Below are positions 22,965-34,097 of a stretch of 64,000 nt of DNA, in pieces. Source of the DNA: Megaustenia siamemsis (Eukaryota > Mollusca > Gastropoda > Stylommatophora > Ariophantidae); assembly GCA_032433765.1 (NCBI GenBank), contig JAVIAB010000160.1, positions 12,569,969 through 12,633,968 of the forward strand, given 5' to 3'. Position numbers and translations under genes: made by a program. Within the stretch, counting starts at the first letter, position 1; every line of letters starts with the position of its first letter. Below the pieces are notes generated by a model. It searched no databases. It worked only from the letters and a program-made list of their open reading frames with translations, and was not told where the DNA came from.

Positions 22965-23413
22965 GGGAGCCGCGATAGCTCAGTGGTTAGTGAACTGGAC
23001 TATAAAGGACAAGGGTTAGGTTTCGAATTCAACAGACGACTTCCGGGTTCACCCAGCAGGGCCGTCTTAACGCATAGGCCCGTTGGGCATTTGCCCGGGG
23101 GCCCATGATCATAGGGGTCCCATATCAACAATTTATTTTTTTTATTCCTGGGGGGGGGGGGCAACACTCTTTCTTTGCCCAGGGGCCCAACACTATTTCT
23201 ATGCCCAGGGGCCCAAAATGGTGTAGAGACGGCTCTGTCACCCAGCCTTAAATGGGTACCGGATTTTTTTCTGGGAAAGTAAAGCAGCAAGGGCGTAATA
23301 CCGACCACATTACCCCAAAAATCATGTGCTGAAGGTCTGTAAAATATAGGGTCACTAACACCATATTTCCCTATACGCCACTTGGCGTGACGGGGGTACT
23401 TTACTTTTTTTAC
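22965..23413 (+). mobile_element. SINE-1 with an internal hAT MITE
   Basis: The head 'gccgcgatagctcagtgg' begins at 22965, and the SINE ends at 'gacgggggtactttac' near 23403. The body is split at 23057-23237 by a small DNA transposon. If the insert and one 8-base duplication are removed, the body reads like the other SINE-1 copies ('ttcacccagcct'). Confidence 0.9.
23057..23237 (+). mobile_element. 181-bp hAT-type MITE inside SINE-1
   Basis: The ends are 'cagggccgtct' and, inverted, 'cagagccgtct', differing at one position. The flanks are a perfect 8-base direct repeat 'tcacccag' at 23049-23056 and 23238-23245. An 8-base duplication with CAGRG termini is the hallmark of hAT insertions. The interior is GC-rich, repeats 'gcccaggggcccaa', and has no coding capacity, so it would be moved by a hAT transposase in trans. 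Confidence 0.88.
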
Positions 23414-23797
23414 TTATATATATATATATATATATAATATATATATATATATATTTATATATTTATATATATATATATATATATATATACAGACAAACAT
23501 GAAAAACCCCATATATAAATAAAAAGCAAAATCAATACCGAAGAGAGATTACAATAAATCCTACAAATAAGACGTCACCAAAACTATGTCAAAATGTGTC
23601 AGAAAAATTGTTTACAAGGAAACCATTAAAGATTAAAACTGGGGGGAGGTGGGAAGAGAAAAGCGCACTTGTTTCCTGTCTACTTAATTATGTAAGATCA
23701 AAGGGAGAATCGATCAGAGAATGAGAGAGATTAGGGGGATATATCAACGGTCTCTATGGCAACGGTGGATTATAAAAAAAATATTGGAGATAATGAC
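23414..23797. other. (TA)n tract and unassigned sequence
   Basis: TA dinucleotide tracts fill about 23415-23490. The rest has no recognised feature. Confidence 0.5.
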
Positions 23798-25183
23798 AAG
23801 GTAGGTGATATGAAGACATGGACAAGGGTAGTGGACATATGAAGACATGGACAAGGGTAGTGGACATATGAAGACATGGACAAGGGTAGTGGACATATGA
23901 AGACATGGACAAGGGTAGTGGACATATGAAGACATGGACAAGGGTAGTGGACATATGAAGATATGGACAAGGGTAGTGGACATATGAAGATATGGACAAG
24001 GGTAGTGGACATATGAAGATATGGACAAGGGTAGTGGACATATGAAGATAGGGACAAGGGTAGTGGACATATGAAGATAGGGACAAAGGTAGTGGATATA
24101 TGAAGATAGGGACAAAGGTAGTGGACATATGAAGACATGGACAAGGGAAGTGGACATATGAAGATAGGGACAAGGGTAGTGGATATATGAAGACATGGAC
24201 AAGGGAAGTGGACATATGAAGTTATTGACAAGGGTAGTGGACATATGAAGATATGGACAAGGGTAGTGGACATATGAAGATAGGGACAAGGGTAGTGGAC
24301 ATATGAAGATATGGACAAGGGAAGTGGACATATGAAGATATGGACAAGGGTAGTGGACATATGAAGTTATTGACAAGGGTAGTGGACATATGAAGTTAAG
24401 GACAAGGGTAGTGGACATATGAAGTTATTGACAAGGGTAGTGGACATATGAAGTTATTGACAAGGGTAGTGGACATATGAAGTTATTGACAAGGGTAGTG
24501 GACATATGAAGTTATTGACAAGGGTAGTGGGCATATGAAGTTATTGATAAGGGTAGTGGGCATATGAAGTTATTGACAAGGGTAGTGGACATATGAAGTT
24601 ATTGACAAGGGTAGTGGACATATGAAGTTATTGACAAGGGTAGTGGGCATATGAAGCTATGGACAAGGGTAGTGGACATATGAAGTTAAGGACAGGGGTA
24701 GTGGACATATGAAGATATGGACAAGGGTCGTGGACATATGAAGATATGGACAATGGTAGTGGACATATGAAGATATGGACAATGGTAGTGGACATATGAA
24801 GTTATTGACAAGGGTAGTGGACATATGAAGATATGGACAAGGGTAGTGGACATATAAAGTTAAGGACAGGGGTTGTGGACATATGAAGATATGGACAAGG
24901 GTAGTGGACATATGAAGATATGGACAATGGTAGTGGACATATGAAGATATGGACAATGGTAGTGGACATATGAAGATATGGACAAGGGTAGTGGACATAT
25001 GAAGTTAAGGACAAAGGTAGTGGACATCTGAAGATATGGACAAGGGTAGTGGACATCTGAAGATATGGACAAGGGTAGTGGACATATGAAGTTAAGGACA
25101 AAGGTAGTGGACATCTGAAGATAAGGACAAGGGAAGTGGACATATGATGATAAGGACAAGGGTAGTGGACATATGAAAATAAG
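23798..25183 (+). repeat. 29-bp minisatellite, the largest array here
   Basis: About 48 copies of 'gacaagggtagtggacatat' plus 'gaagatatg'. Variants cluster in three zones: 'gaagacatg' units on the left, 'gaagttatt' in the middle, and mixed 'gaagttaag' and 'gacatctg' on the right. Zonation points to local block duplication. Confidence 0.97.
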
Positions 25184-25269
25184 AATTAATTTAAAAATAT
25201 AATAGAGGTTGATGGTTCGATTTCCTATCAAGACCGTCTGAGTTAAAAAATCGCGATGATAACTCCGGA

Positions 25270-26017
25270 CGTTTTTTGTGTGTGCTTTGTTGTGTGTGTC
25301 TATCTGTGTGCTTTGTTGTGTGTGTCTATCTGTGTGCTTTGTTGTGTGTGTCTATCTGTGTGCTTTGTTGTGTGTGTCTATCTGTGTGCCTTGTTGTGTG
25401 TGTCTATCTGTGTGCTTTGTTGTGTGTGTCTATCTGTGTGCTTTGTTGTGTGTGTCTATCTGTGTGCTTTGTTGTGTGTGTCTATCTGTGCCTTGTTGTG
25501 TGTGTCTATCTGTGTGCCTTGTTGTGTGTGTATATATGTGTGCTTTGTTGTGTGTGTCTATCTGTGTGCCTTGTTGTGTGTGTCTATTTGTGTGCCTTGT
25601 TGTGTGTGTCTATCTTCGTGCCTTGTTGTGTGTGTCTATCTGTGTGCCTTGTTGTGTGTGTCTATCTGTGTGCCTTGTTGTGTGTGTCTATCTGTGTGCT
25701 TTGTTGTGTGTGTCTATCTGTGTGCCTTGTTGTGTGTGTCTATCTGTGTGCCTTGTTGTGTGTGTCTATCTGTGTGCTTTGTTGTGTGTGTCTATCTGTG
25801 TGCCTTGTTGTGTGTATCTATCTGTGTGCATTGTTGTGTGTGTTTATCTGTGTGCCTTGTTGTGTGTGTGTCTATCTGTGTGCCTTGTTGTGTGTGTCTA
25901 TCTGTGTGCCTTGTTGTGTGTGTGTCTATCTGTGTGCCTTGTTGTGTGTGTCTATCTGTGTGCCTTGTTGTGTGTGTCTATCTGTGTGCCTTGTTGTGTT
26001 TGTCTATCTGTATGCCC
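25270..26017 (+). repeat. 26-bp minisatellite
   Basis: About 29 copies of 'tctatctgtgtgctttgttg' plus 'tgtgtg'. Unit lengths drift by two bases through the GT part. The left half mostly has 'gcttt' and the right half mostly 'gcctt'. Confidence 0.96.
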
Positions 26018-26084
26018 AACTGCATCACTTGCAAATGTTCCGGGGAGTTTTTAAAAATGTAATGCTTGCATGCACAGTTATATT

Positions 26085-27400
26085 ATGCACAGTCTTTCTT
26101 TCTTTCATAGTTATTCACAATCTTTCTTTCTTTCATGGTTATTCACAATCTTTCTTTCTTTTATGGTTATACGCAATCTTTCTTTCTTTCATAGTTATCC
26201 ACAGTCTTTCTTTCTTTCATAGTTATTCACAGTCTTTCTTTCTTTCTTAGTTATTCACAATCTTTCTTTCTTTCATGGTTATTCACAATCTTTCTTTCTT
26301 TCATAGTTATGCACAATCTTTCTTTCTTTCACAGTTATGCACAATCTTTCTTTCTTTCATAGTTATGCACAGTCTTTCTTTCTTTCATAGTTATTCACAA
26401 TCTATCTTTCTTTCATGGTTATTCACAATCTTTCTTTCTTTCATAGTTATGCACAATCTTTCTTTCTTTCATGGTTATTCACAATCTTTCTTTCTTTCAT
26501 AGTTATTCACAGTCTTTCTATTCTTTCATAGTTATGCGCAGTCTTTCTTTCTTTCATAGTTATTCACAATATTTCTTTCTTTCATAGTTATTCACAATCT
26601 TTCTTTCTTTCATAGTTATGCACAGTCTGTCTTTCTTTCATAGTTATGCACAATCTTTCTTTCTTGCATTGTTATTCACAATCTTTCTTTCTTTCATAGT
26701 TATTCACAATCTTTCTTTCTTTCATGGTTATTCACAATCTTTCTTTCTTTCATAGTTATTCATAGTCTTTTTTTCTTTCATAGTTATTCACAATCTTTCT
26801 TTCTTTCATAGTTATTCACAATCTTTCTTTCTTTCATGGTTATTCACAATCTTTCTTTCTTTCATAGTTATTCACAATCTTTACTTCTTTCATGGTTATT
26901 CACAATCTTTCTTTCTTTCATGGTTATTCACAATCTTTCTTTCTTTCATGGTTATTCACAGTCTTTCTTTCTTTGATGGTTATTCACAGTCTTTCTTTCT
27001 TTCATGGTTATTCACAGTCTTTCTTTCTTTCATGGTTATTCACAGTCTTTCTTTCTTTCATAGTTATACAGAGTTTTTCTTTCTTTCATAGTTATTCACA
27101 ATCTTTCTTTCTTGCATGGTTATGCACAATCTTTCTTTCTTTCATAGTTATACACAGTTTTTCTTTCTTTCATGGTTATGCACAATCTTTATTTCTTTCA
27201 TAGTTATGCACAATCTTTCTTTCTGTTATTGTTATGCGCAATCTTTCTTTCTTTCATAGTTATGCACAATCTTTCTTTCTGTTATTGTTATGCGCAATCT
27301 TTCTTTCTTTCATAGTTATGCACAGCCTTTATTTATTTCTCTCATAGTTATGCATAGTCTTTCTTTCTTTTATAGTTATGGACAGTCTTTCTTTCTTCTT
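26085..27400 (+). repeat. 28-bp minisatellite
   Basis: About 47 copies of 'tctttctttctttcatagtt' plus 'attcacaa', with alternation of atagtt/atggtt and attcac/atgcac. The pyrimidine-rich strand is always the plus strand. Confidence 0.96.
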
Positions 27401-27516
27401 TCTTCACTTCCTCCTGTGCCGTTCAGGTATCGAAGGAGATACAATGTTGTACATCTCTCCATTATGGTGGCCTCACTCATTGTCAATTAATGCTGTTGTA
27501 ACGTTTCTTTATTAAT

Positions 27517-28145
27517 AAAATTAAGAGAAATACCTCTACTAGACGTACATTCTTACATATATCTAGGCAGTAATATAGGTCAAGAGAGAAGAACAGAAAA
27601 TGATACCAAAATAAGGATATCAAAAGCAAGAGGAGCTTTTGTTGCACTGGGAAACATATCAAAGTCCAAAGAAATTAGGTTAAATATAAAAATAAAAATT
27701 TTCAACTTAAATGTTAAGGCGGACCTATTATATGGCTGTGAAACATGGAGAACAACAAAATTGACAATCATGAAGATACAGACTTTCATTAATGGATGCT
27801 TACGCAGAATAAAAGGATGGAAATGGCAGGACAAAATCACTAACATAGAATTATGGAAATGCACCAGTCAAATGCCAGAGGATAAAGAGATACAGCGAAG
27901 ACGATGGCGCTGGATAGGATACACACTGCGGAAGCCTACTGAGAGTATTACACAACATGCCCTTTTTTGGAATCCCCAGGGGAAAAGGCAAAGAGGAAGA
28001 CCAAGAAATTCTCGGAGAAGACAGACAGAAGCAGAGATGAAGATGATGTGGAAGACATGGAATGATCTTAAAAGAATGGCAAGAAACAGAACGGCTTGGA
28101 AAGTGTTTATTGAAGACATATGCTCCACTGGGAGCTGAAAGGTAG
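27517..28145 (+). mobile_element. LINE D 3' end, long open frame
   Basis: An open frame of about 205 codons, starting upstream of any ATG, covers the post-RT region: YIYLGSNIGQE, ADLLYGCETWRTTK, TFINGCLRRIKGWKWQDKI and IQRRRWRWIGYTLRKPTESI. It ends with HALFWNPQGKRQRGRPRNSR and WKVFIEDICSTGS before the stop. This 'RRWRWIGHTLRKP...ALxWNPQGKRxRGRPRNxWRR' signature is widespread in animal non-LTR elements. No RT catalytic motif remains. The open frame makes this one of the youngest LINE pieces here. Related pieces are at 32.9, 45.4 and 62.2-63.2 kb. Confidence 0.88.
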
Positions 28146-28164
28146 AAATAAAAGAACATTTATT

Positions 28165-28455
28165 TGATGTTGTCTGTCTATCTTACTCCGGGTCTGCCTC
28201 TAGCTCTTCTCCTTTCTCCTCTTTTAATATTTGCTTTGTATATTAAAGAATCACATGACATTCTTTCTAGATGGACAAACTAGCTTATTTGTTGTTTCTG
28301 TATGTAGCTTTAGATTGGCTCAATGTCTATTCTTTCTCTTTCAACATTGTTTCTGAATCTGTCTTTTCTGATTCTTCCATGCGCTTTTCTCAAACATCTC
28401 GTCTCTGTGGTGACAAGCTTCCTTTCATGCTTTTGTCGTAAGTGACCATGTTTGG
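28165..28455 (-). mobile_element. Decayed LINE fragment, family uncertain
   Basis: The minus strand reads KHERKLVTTETRCLRKAHGR and then IRKDRFRNNVERERIDIEPI. This resembles the 'ETRCLRxxxGxxRxDRxRN' block of some non-LTR elements. It lacks clear ends. Confidence 0.5.
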
Positions 28456-28499
28456 CAATGGTAGCACAATATTGGAAAAGAACTTAGGTAAATAGAAAC

Positions 28500-29030
28500 A
28501 AATAGGTATTGTTTTGTGTTGAGGTTGTCTGTCTATGGTGCTTTAGTTTATTTCCTCATTTAAATCTTTCCATAATGGAAAGAATGGCAAAATGTTACAT
28601 CTTCTCAATATTCCTGTATGGTGCAGAAACATGGACATTAGACAAGAAAACAGAACAGAAAATTGAAGCCTTTGAAATGTGGATTTATAGAAGAATATGT
28701 AGAATTGGATGGAAACAAAAGATAACAAACGATGAAGTTTTTAAACAACTGAAAATAAAAAGAGAACTACTAAATACAATTAAGACAAGACAAATGAAAT
28801 TTTTGAGGCATGTTAAAAGAGACAACAGCCTACTAAAAGTAATATTGGAAGGAAAAATACAAGGTAAAAGAGGCAGAGGCAGACCAAGACTAACATGGAC
28901 GAGTAACATCAAAAGATGGACAAGTCAATCTATGACAGCCTGCACCATTAAAGCAAGAAACAGAGTGGAATGACCATCCATGGTAGCCAACCTTCGTTGC
29001 GGAGAAGGCACTCGATGATGAAGATAATGA
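28500..29030 (+). mobile_element. LINE A 3' end, best-preserved copy
   Basis: A single frame of about 155 codons encodes YIFSIFLYGAETWTLDKKTEQKIEAFEMWIYRRICRIGWKQKITNDEVFKQLKIKRELLNTI, FLRHVKRDNSLLKVILEGKIQGKRGRG, RPRLTWTSNIKRW and ARNRVE before a stop. The 3' segment with 'agccaaccttcgttgcggag' and a GATGATGAAGATAATGATGATG-type tail follows. It is the reference copy for family A. It lacks the RT catalytic region because of 5' truncation. Confidence 0.87.
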
Positions 29031-29271
29031 TGATGCATCTTTCCATTAACTCTTTCCCTACGTTTCGGTGCACTGTGCGTCACTCTCAATTGTGAACCGT
29101 CATCAAACCATATTTCTTGTACAAGTCTTGTATCATATCTTGGTATTGATGAAATCTAACACATTGTTCAATTTTATACAAATTCATATCTAATACGTTA
29201 TATGTTAGATAAGATATATAGACGATGTTTAATATCATGACAAATTTAGTCTCTGAAATCTCTTCCGTTGT

Positions 29272-29600
29272 GTCTTCATCATCATCATCATCTAGTGCCT
29301 TCTCCACATCGAAGGTTGGCTACCATGGAGCGCCATTCCACTCTGTCTCTTGCTTTGATGGTGCAGATTGTCATAGGCTGACTTGTCCATCTTTTGATGT
29401 TACTTGTCCATGTTAGTCTTGGTCTGTCTCTGCCTCTTTTACCTTGCATTTTCCCCTCTAATATTACTTTTATTAGACTGTTGTGTCTTTTAACATGACC
29501 ACAAAATTTCATTTGTCTTGCTCTAATTGTGTTTAGTAGTTATTTTTTCACCCTTAGTCGTCCTAAAACGTCCTCATTTGTTTTCTTTCCATTCTCTTCT
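29272..29600 (-). mobile_element. LINE A 3' end, inverted relative to its neighbour
   Basis: The minus strand encodes MKFCGHVKRHNSLIKVILEGKMQGKRGRDRPRLTWTSNIKRW and continues to the same 3' segment and GATGATGATGATG tail. It faces the 28500-29030 copy tail to tail across a spacer of about 240 bases. Confidence 0.85.
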
Positions 29601-29654
29601 TTCCTTTGTGTCTTAGAAACAAAACAAAAAATATAGATACATTTTAAAAAGTTT

Positions 29655-29940
29655 GTGGTTAAAGGATTGAATATTGCATCTCCCTAAACTCTTAGATTTT
29701 AAAATCTTTAATCGTTTTCTTATTAACTACTAAAATATGAATCAGAAATATATTGACTTCTAAGCTATTTCAGGGTTTGTGTGCGTTGTTACAAATTGGA
29801 ACCACATCCATAAAACATAAATTTTAAGATTAAATGGAATGTACGAGACTCAGGACATCGTCATCCATAAACGATACACAATTTCCTAGATAAGAACTAA
29901 AATATCACTTTGAGATGAAAACCAACAACTGTGACGCACT
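29655..29940 (+). repeat. Dispersed repeat V, first copy
   Basis: Landmarks are 'ttgaatattgcatctccc', 'acaaattggaaccac', 'ggaatgtacgagactcagga' and 'cataaacgatacacaatttc'. The same order occurs at 48630-49178, and part of it at 35340-35520. There is no ORF. A SINE-1-like element starts at its right end. Confidence 0.75.
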
Positions 29941-30062
29941 ACAGCCGTCGTGGTGGGGCAGGGATTACTGAACTTTACATGCTGAGGATAAGAGATCGGT
30001 TCTATTCCCGTAACAGCTTCTTGGTTCACCCAACTTACTTTGGTTACTGGATTTTTCTAGCA
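29941..30062 (+). mobile_element. Diverged SINE-1-like element
   Basis: The region 'gggattactgaactttacat' to 'ttctattcccgtaac' corresponds to the SINE-1 head, and 'ttggttcacccaactt' and 'ggttactggattttt' correspond to its body. Many substitutions suggest an old subfamily. Confidence 0.55.
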
Positions 30063-30074
30063 AGAAAGAGACAT

Positions 30075-30470
30075 TGAACTTTCTTTCTTACTTTCTTTCA
30101 TTCTTTCTTTTATTCTTTCTTTCTTTCTTTTTTGGTTTTGGTTTTTTCTTTCTTTCATTGTTAGTTTCTTTCTTTTCTACTTGGTATCTTGTTTTCTTTC
30201 TTTCCTTCTTTATTTCTTTCTTCTTTCTTCTTTCTTGCTTCTTTCTTGCTTTCGTTTGGCTTTTTTTTTCTTCCTTCCTTCCTTTTTTCAAACTTCCTTT
30301 TCTCTTCTTTCTTTATTTATTATTTTCCCCTTCTTTCATTCTTTCTTACTCTTTTCTTTTTTTTTTCTTCATGTCATTCCTTCTTTCTTACTTACTTACT
30401 TTCGTTCTTTCCTTCCATCCTTTATTTCTTCCATTCTTTCTTTCTTAATGTTTTTTTTCTTTAATTCTTT
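30075..30470 (+). repeat. Polypyrimidine (CTTT-rich) tract
   Basis: Nearly 400 bases of irregular CTTT, CCTT and T runs with very few purines. Such asymmetric tracts can form triplex structures. Translations are Phe/Leu/Ser-rich and meaningless. Confidence 0.9.
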
Positions 30471-31955
30471 GTAACATCATATTTCCTATGCACTAGAAAT
30501 CACAACCTGTACCCATTTCCAACGTGCAGTCATTGTCTGTGTCGCTATATACTATAACACAACACATGTTTCCATGCAATCACTACGTAAATTCTCTCAT
30601 CTATTCTATGAATAATGGGATTTTACCATTTGGCCCCCGGGAATTCCAAGTGATATGTGGCGCTCAGCCACGCCTCGGATCAATCACTGTCTTAATTTTC
30701 CCCGTGTCCTACTTTCCGTTAAATTAGCACCAAAAGAAAATCAATAACCAATAATCACAACGTTGGCAAATTAAAATGGCCTGATCATTTCCGTACGATT
30801 TATTGCACAATACAAACAAAAAAACTCTCGCTGGAAAGATAATAAGATTAATGTAAATTTGTAAAGAAAAGAAAAGAATAACGGACATGGGGTCACAATT
30901 TGAAAGACTAGAACATGAAATATAAGCTTTCAAACCTTTAAAATATTGAAAAAAGAACATCCCAGATGCGTTAACAACTGTGGAAAATTAATAATTAACG
31001 AATTTAATGATTCGATTCTATTTTATTCGATCTATGGAACTAGTTCCATTGCAGACAGGAATTGTTCCAGTGTTCCAGCACTTGTCACAGCATTTTCCAA
31101 AATGCATCGGTAAATCTCATGGAAAAGGTCACTCCGTGCAAGTCCTACCCGACTACCCAGGCGACGATTCCAAACCTCCGTAGTCGCCTCTTATGACATG
31201 CATGGCAGGTAACAGTCACTCTATTCTATTCTCCCCTCATCTTGCGAGCTCTCGTAGCCACACGGGCTGGGTTAAAGATTAACGTAAAACAAGAAAACAG
31301 TTATAAATATACTATTCCTCTTCATTCCTTCTTAAATTCTATATTGATGTCACAGATGTAGTCATGTCAGCTATCTGGAAAGATGACTAATCTCATACTG
31401 CACAAATCAGTGACTGCACAAACAAATAGTAACACCAGACAAAGCATTTCTATTTCCACATTGTTCTACCATCATTGTGATGTTACCGATAAACATCAGA
31501 GGGGAAAGTTATGTCTCCGCGGAGTTATGCTTGAGTGATCACCGATGACACAATTATAAATTGAATGTGAAGATTTGGGTTTAGCAAAGAACTAGTTTTA
31601 AACCACATTCAGTGACAATCAACATCTCATATCTGTGTGTGTGCATGTCTGTGTTAGTCACCTTGTGACTCGGGCAGATGGTGCTCGTAAACCTGGGGGG
31701 GGGCCGACCATCTAAGGGCAGAATCCCCCTACAGAAAAGACAATCTGCTGCCTTGCAGAAAGACTGGGGACAATCCAGGGCTAAGGAAAACAAACCTGAA
31801 TAAAATGCTGGCTGAAATCGGATGCACCGGGCCACTGGCGCAGAACACAGTGCAACGTTTTAACAGGTATTCAATCAAGGTGGATCTAACGGACTCTAAT
31901 TATGATGTTCTGACTGTGGGGTCGATCAATTCACTTAAACAGACAGCTGCTTTCA
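30471..31955. other. Unassigned, possible repeat pieces
   Basis: A minus-strand piece at about 31160-31215 ('gtagtcgcctcttatgacat') resembles the 5' part of element S. A G-run and moderately GC-rich part at 31680-31830 may be another element. No gene can be supported. Confidence 0.35.
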
Positions 31956-33204
31956 TGTAACAGTAAGCTAGTGAAAGCATGGGGACGGGTAACTTAGTTG
32001 TTACCCGCTTCTCAGTAGACAATAGCAGTAACAAATGGTAGCGATCATCAGTGTTAGGACATTAATTTAAGCAAGGAAAATTTCCAGCCAGATAACAAGT
32101 TGTAGAAACAAAGTTAAGGGAGTAAAAGTTTGTAGTGGGTGGTAGACACACAGAAGTGAGGAAGGTAAAGTAGAATTATACTGAGAGTTTAGGTCCATGG
32201 AAATTTCCACCACGTAGGTTGTTTTGGAAATGGAGATAAATAAGCGCATAACAATATGCGCATGATTTGATTGCATGACTTTACTGTCCGGTAAACAGCT
32301 ACCAGGACGGGTCAGGTCATGAAGATGAGTGGTCATCCAACAAATAGGTCATAGAGATTCACGAAAACAAGGTGTTTTCATCAAACCAGGAGATAGTTCA
32401 AGTATCGGTCATAGAATAACGAGGAGTGACCAACTCAAGTGACCAGAAGTCACTTTGCGGCAGTTTTGATTGGCAGCTGATTTTCAGACAAAGAGAGTGG
32501 TTGGAGCATTTAAACTTCAACACTATAGGTTTGAGACAGTCAGGATTAAATTAGTTAGCGATGAATTAGTTACGAATAGAAAGTCAACAGTTCGAGTTAG
32601 TTAGTCAGGAAGGAGAATTAGACAGTTAGTATAGTCAGAACAGTTAGAAAGTTAAGATTAGAAAGTGAAGCCAGTTAGGAAGTTAAATCCTCCAAGTTGT
32701 AGTTCAAGTCAGTTGAGAAGTTATTAGTAGAAGTTGATAGAGAGTAGGAGTATAGCAATGAGAATATGAACATTTGTGTCGTGAAGTGTTTTTAAGAGTA
32801 TTTCAAGTTGTTTCACATTCCTCATGAACGTAAGTTGAATAATGGTGTATGCAAAATATGCACTTGGGACGGACCATAGTCATCGGCGGTAGCCTCAGAG
32901 AAGTCCCGAATTCTTCTTCTTCTTCTACCTTTTAGCTCCCAGTGGAGCATAGGTCTTCAACAAACATTTTCCAAGTCGTTCTGTTTTTTGCAAGTCCCGA
33001 ATTAATTAACATTAATTTAAGATAAGTGCATCCACCACTAGTCGATCATTGTGCCTAGAGAGCAATAAACATGATTATCATTATGTATCCAGAAAAGAAT
33101 CTGTCTTGAATTACCTGTTGTGATCAACTAAAAATAAATGTGATGTGCTGTGAACAGTAGCATCAAGTTATAATTACAATAAAAAGTCTGTAATTACTAT
33201 AACA
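31956..33204 (+). mobile_element. Solo LTR of an LTR retrotransposon
   Basis: The segment starts TGTAACAG and ends CTATAACA, with TG...CA ends. It is flanked by the 4-base duplication 'ttca' (31952-31955 and 33205-33208). It shares ordered blocks with the inverted LTR at 37854-38971: the first bases, a 'tggtcatccaac' block, 'gaacagttagaaagttaag' and 'aataaac' near the 3' side. A TTTAAA at about 32509 could be a promoter core, and AATAAA at about 33064 a polyadenylation signal. No gag-pol is attached, so it is a solo LTR left by recombination. Its 4-base duplication fits Ty3/Gypsy-type or BEL-type elements. Confidence 0.82.
32914..32990 (-). mobile_element. Very short LINE D 3' end nested in the LTR
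   Basis: On the minus strand, about 65 bases of the LINE D terminus end with 'ccactgggagctaaaagg' and a GAA-repeat tail. The flanking direct repeat 'aagtcccgaatt' (about 12 bases) is the target-site duplication. It is a strongly 5'-truncated LINE insertion, later than the LTR. Confidence 0.85.
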
Positions 33205-33454
33205 TTCATGTGAGACTCTGGAATCCTACTCTGATAGAGTCTTGATAGCAGATAGAGAGTGACAATCAATAAAATGGTTTGATCAACTGGAGGGAATGTC
33301 TGGTAGTTCTTACCATACAAAGTGCTCATGTGTATAGATAAAAGAGCTATCAGTTTCTTCAGTAGATTCATAGTAAGATAAAGCGAAAACATTAAATAAT
33401 ATCACATTTTATAGATGCTAGAACAGAGACAGTGAGAAGTCAGTATCTGTTTAG
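33205..33454. other. No feature seen
   Basis: AT-rich spacer between the LTR and the 28-bp array. Confidence 0.3.
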
Positions 33455-33930
33455 ATAGACACAAATAGAGATCTGTAGAGCAATATAGACAAATAGAGAT
33501 CTGTAGAGCAATATAGACAAATAGAGATCTGTAGAGCAATATAGACAAATAGAGATCTGTAGAGCAATATAGACAAATAGAGATCTGTAGAGCAATATAG
33601 ACAAATAGAGATCTGTAGAGCAATATAGACAAATAGAGATCTGTAGAGCAATATAGACAAATAGAGATCTGTAGAGCAATATAGACAAATAGAGATCTGT
33701 AGAGCAATATAGACAAATAGAGATCTGTAGAGCAATATAGACAAATAGAGATCTGTAGAGCAATATAGACAAATAGAGATCTGTAGAGCAATATAGACAA
33801 ATAGAGATCTGTAGAGCAATATAGACAAATAGAGATCTGTAGAGCAATATAGACAAATATAGATCTGTAGAGCAATATAGACAAATAGAGATCTGTAGAG
33901 CAATATAGACAAATAGAGATCAGAAACAGG
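33455..33930 (+). repeat. 28-bp minisatellite, nearly perfect
   Basis: About 17 copies of 'acaaatagagatctgtagag' plus 'caatatag' with only one internal variant unit (atatagatct near 33857). Each unit contains the palindrome AGATCT. Such uniformity indicates recent expansion or homogenisation. Confidence 0.97.
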
Positions 33931-34049
33931 TATATAGATGAATATCGTGCAGGGGCTGCTCTATCTAACTCTGGATGAAACGTAGAAAAATACAAATAAA
34001 ATTGTATATTGCAACTTTACTAAGAGAAGACAGCACAAAATAGCTGAAA

Positions 34050-34097
34050 ACGTTTCGGCTATAGGTCTTCATTAGTGTGACAGTGCCACAAAGACGT
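34050..34097 (-). ncRNA. Hammerhead-ribozyme-like motif
   Basis: Read on the minus strand from 34097, ACGU and a following C fit stem III plus the cleavage position. UUUGUG...CACA could form a short, imperfect stem I. CUAAUGA corresponds to the CUGAUGA core with one change. AGACCUAUAGCC can form a weak stem II. GAAACGU supplies the second core strand and closes stem III. The order and the length of 48 bases match minimal type I hammerheads, which are known from Penelope-like retroelements. The changed core base (G to A) and the stem mismatches suggest a decayed copy. The identification is by eye. Confidence 0.5.

Noticed and set aside
23744..25231. Repetitive open frames that look like a tandem-repeat protein
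   Set aside because: The 29-bp unit gives three similar translations in three frames, and there is no non-repeat domain, signal or codon bias.
25256..26250. Overlapping Cys-rich open frames of up to 324 codons
   Set aside because: All three frames are open over the same 26-bp minisatellite, which shows composition and not coding selection.
30074..30474. Phe/Leu-rich open frames suggesting a membrane protein
   Set aside because: They are read from a polypyrimidine tract and are open in all plus frames.
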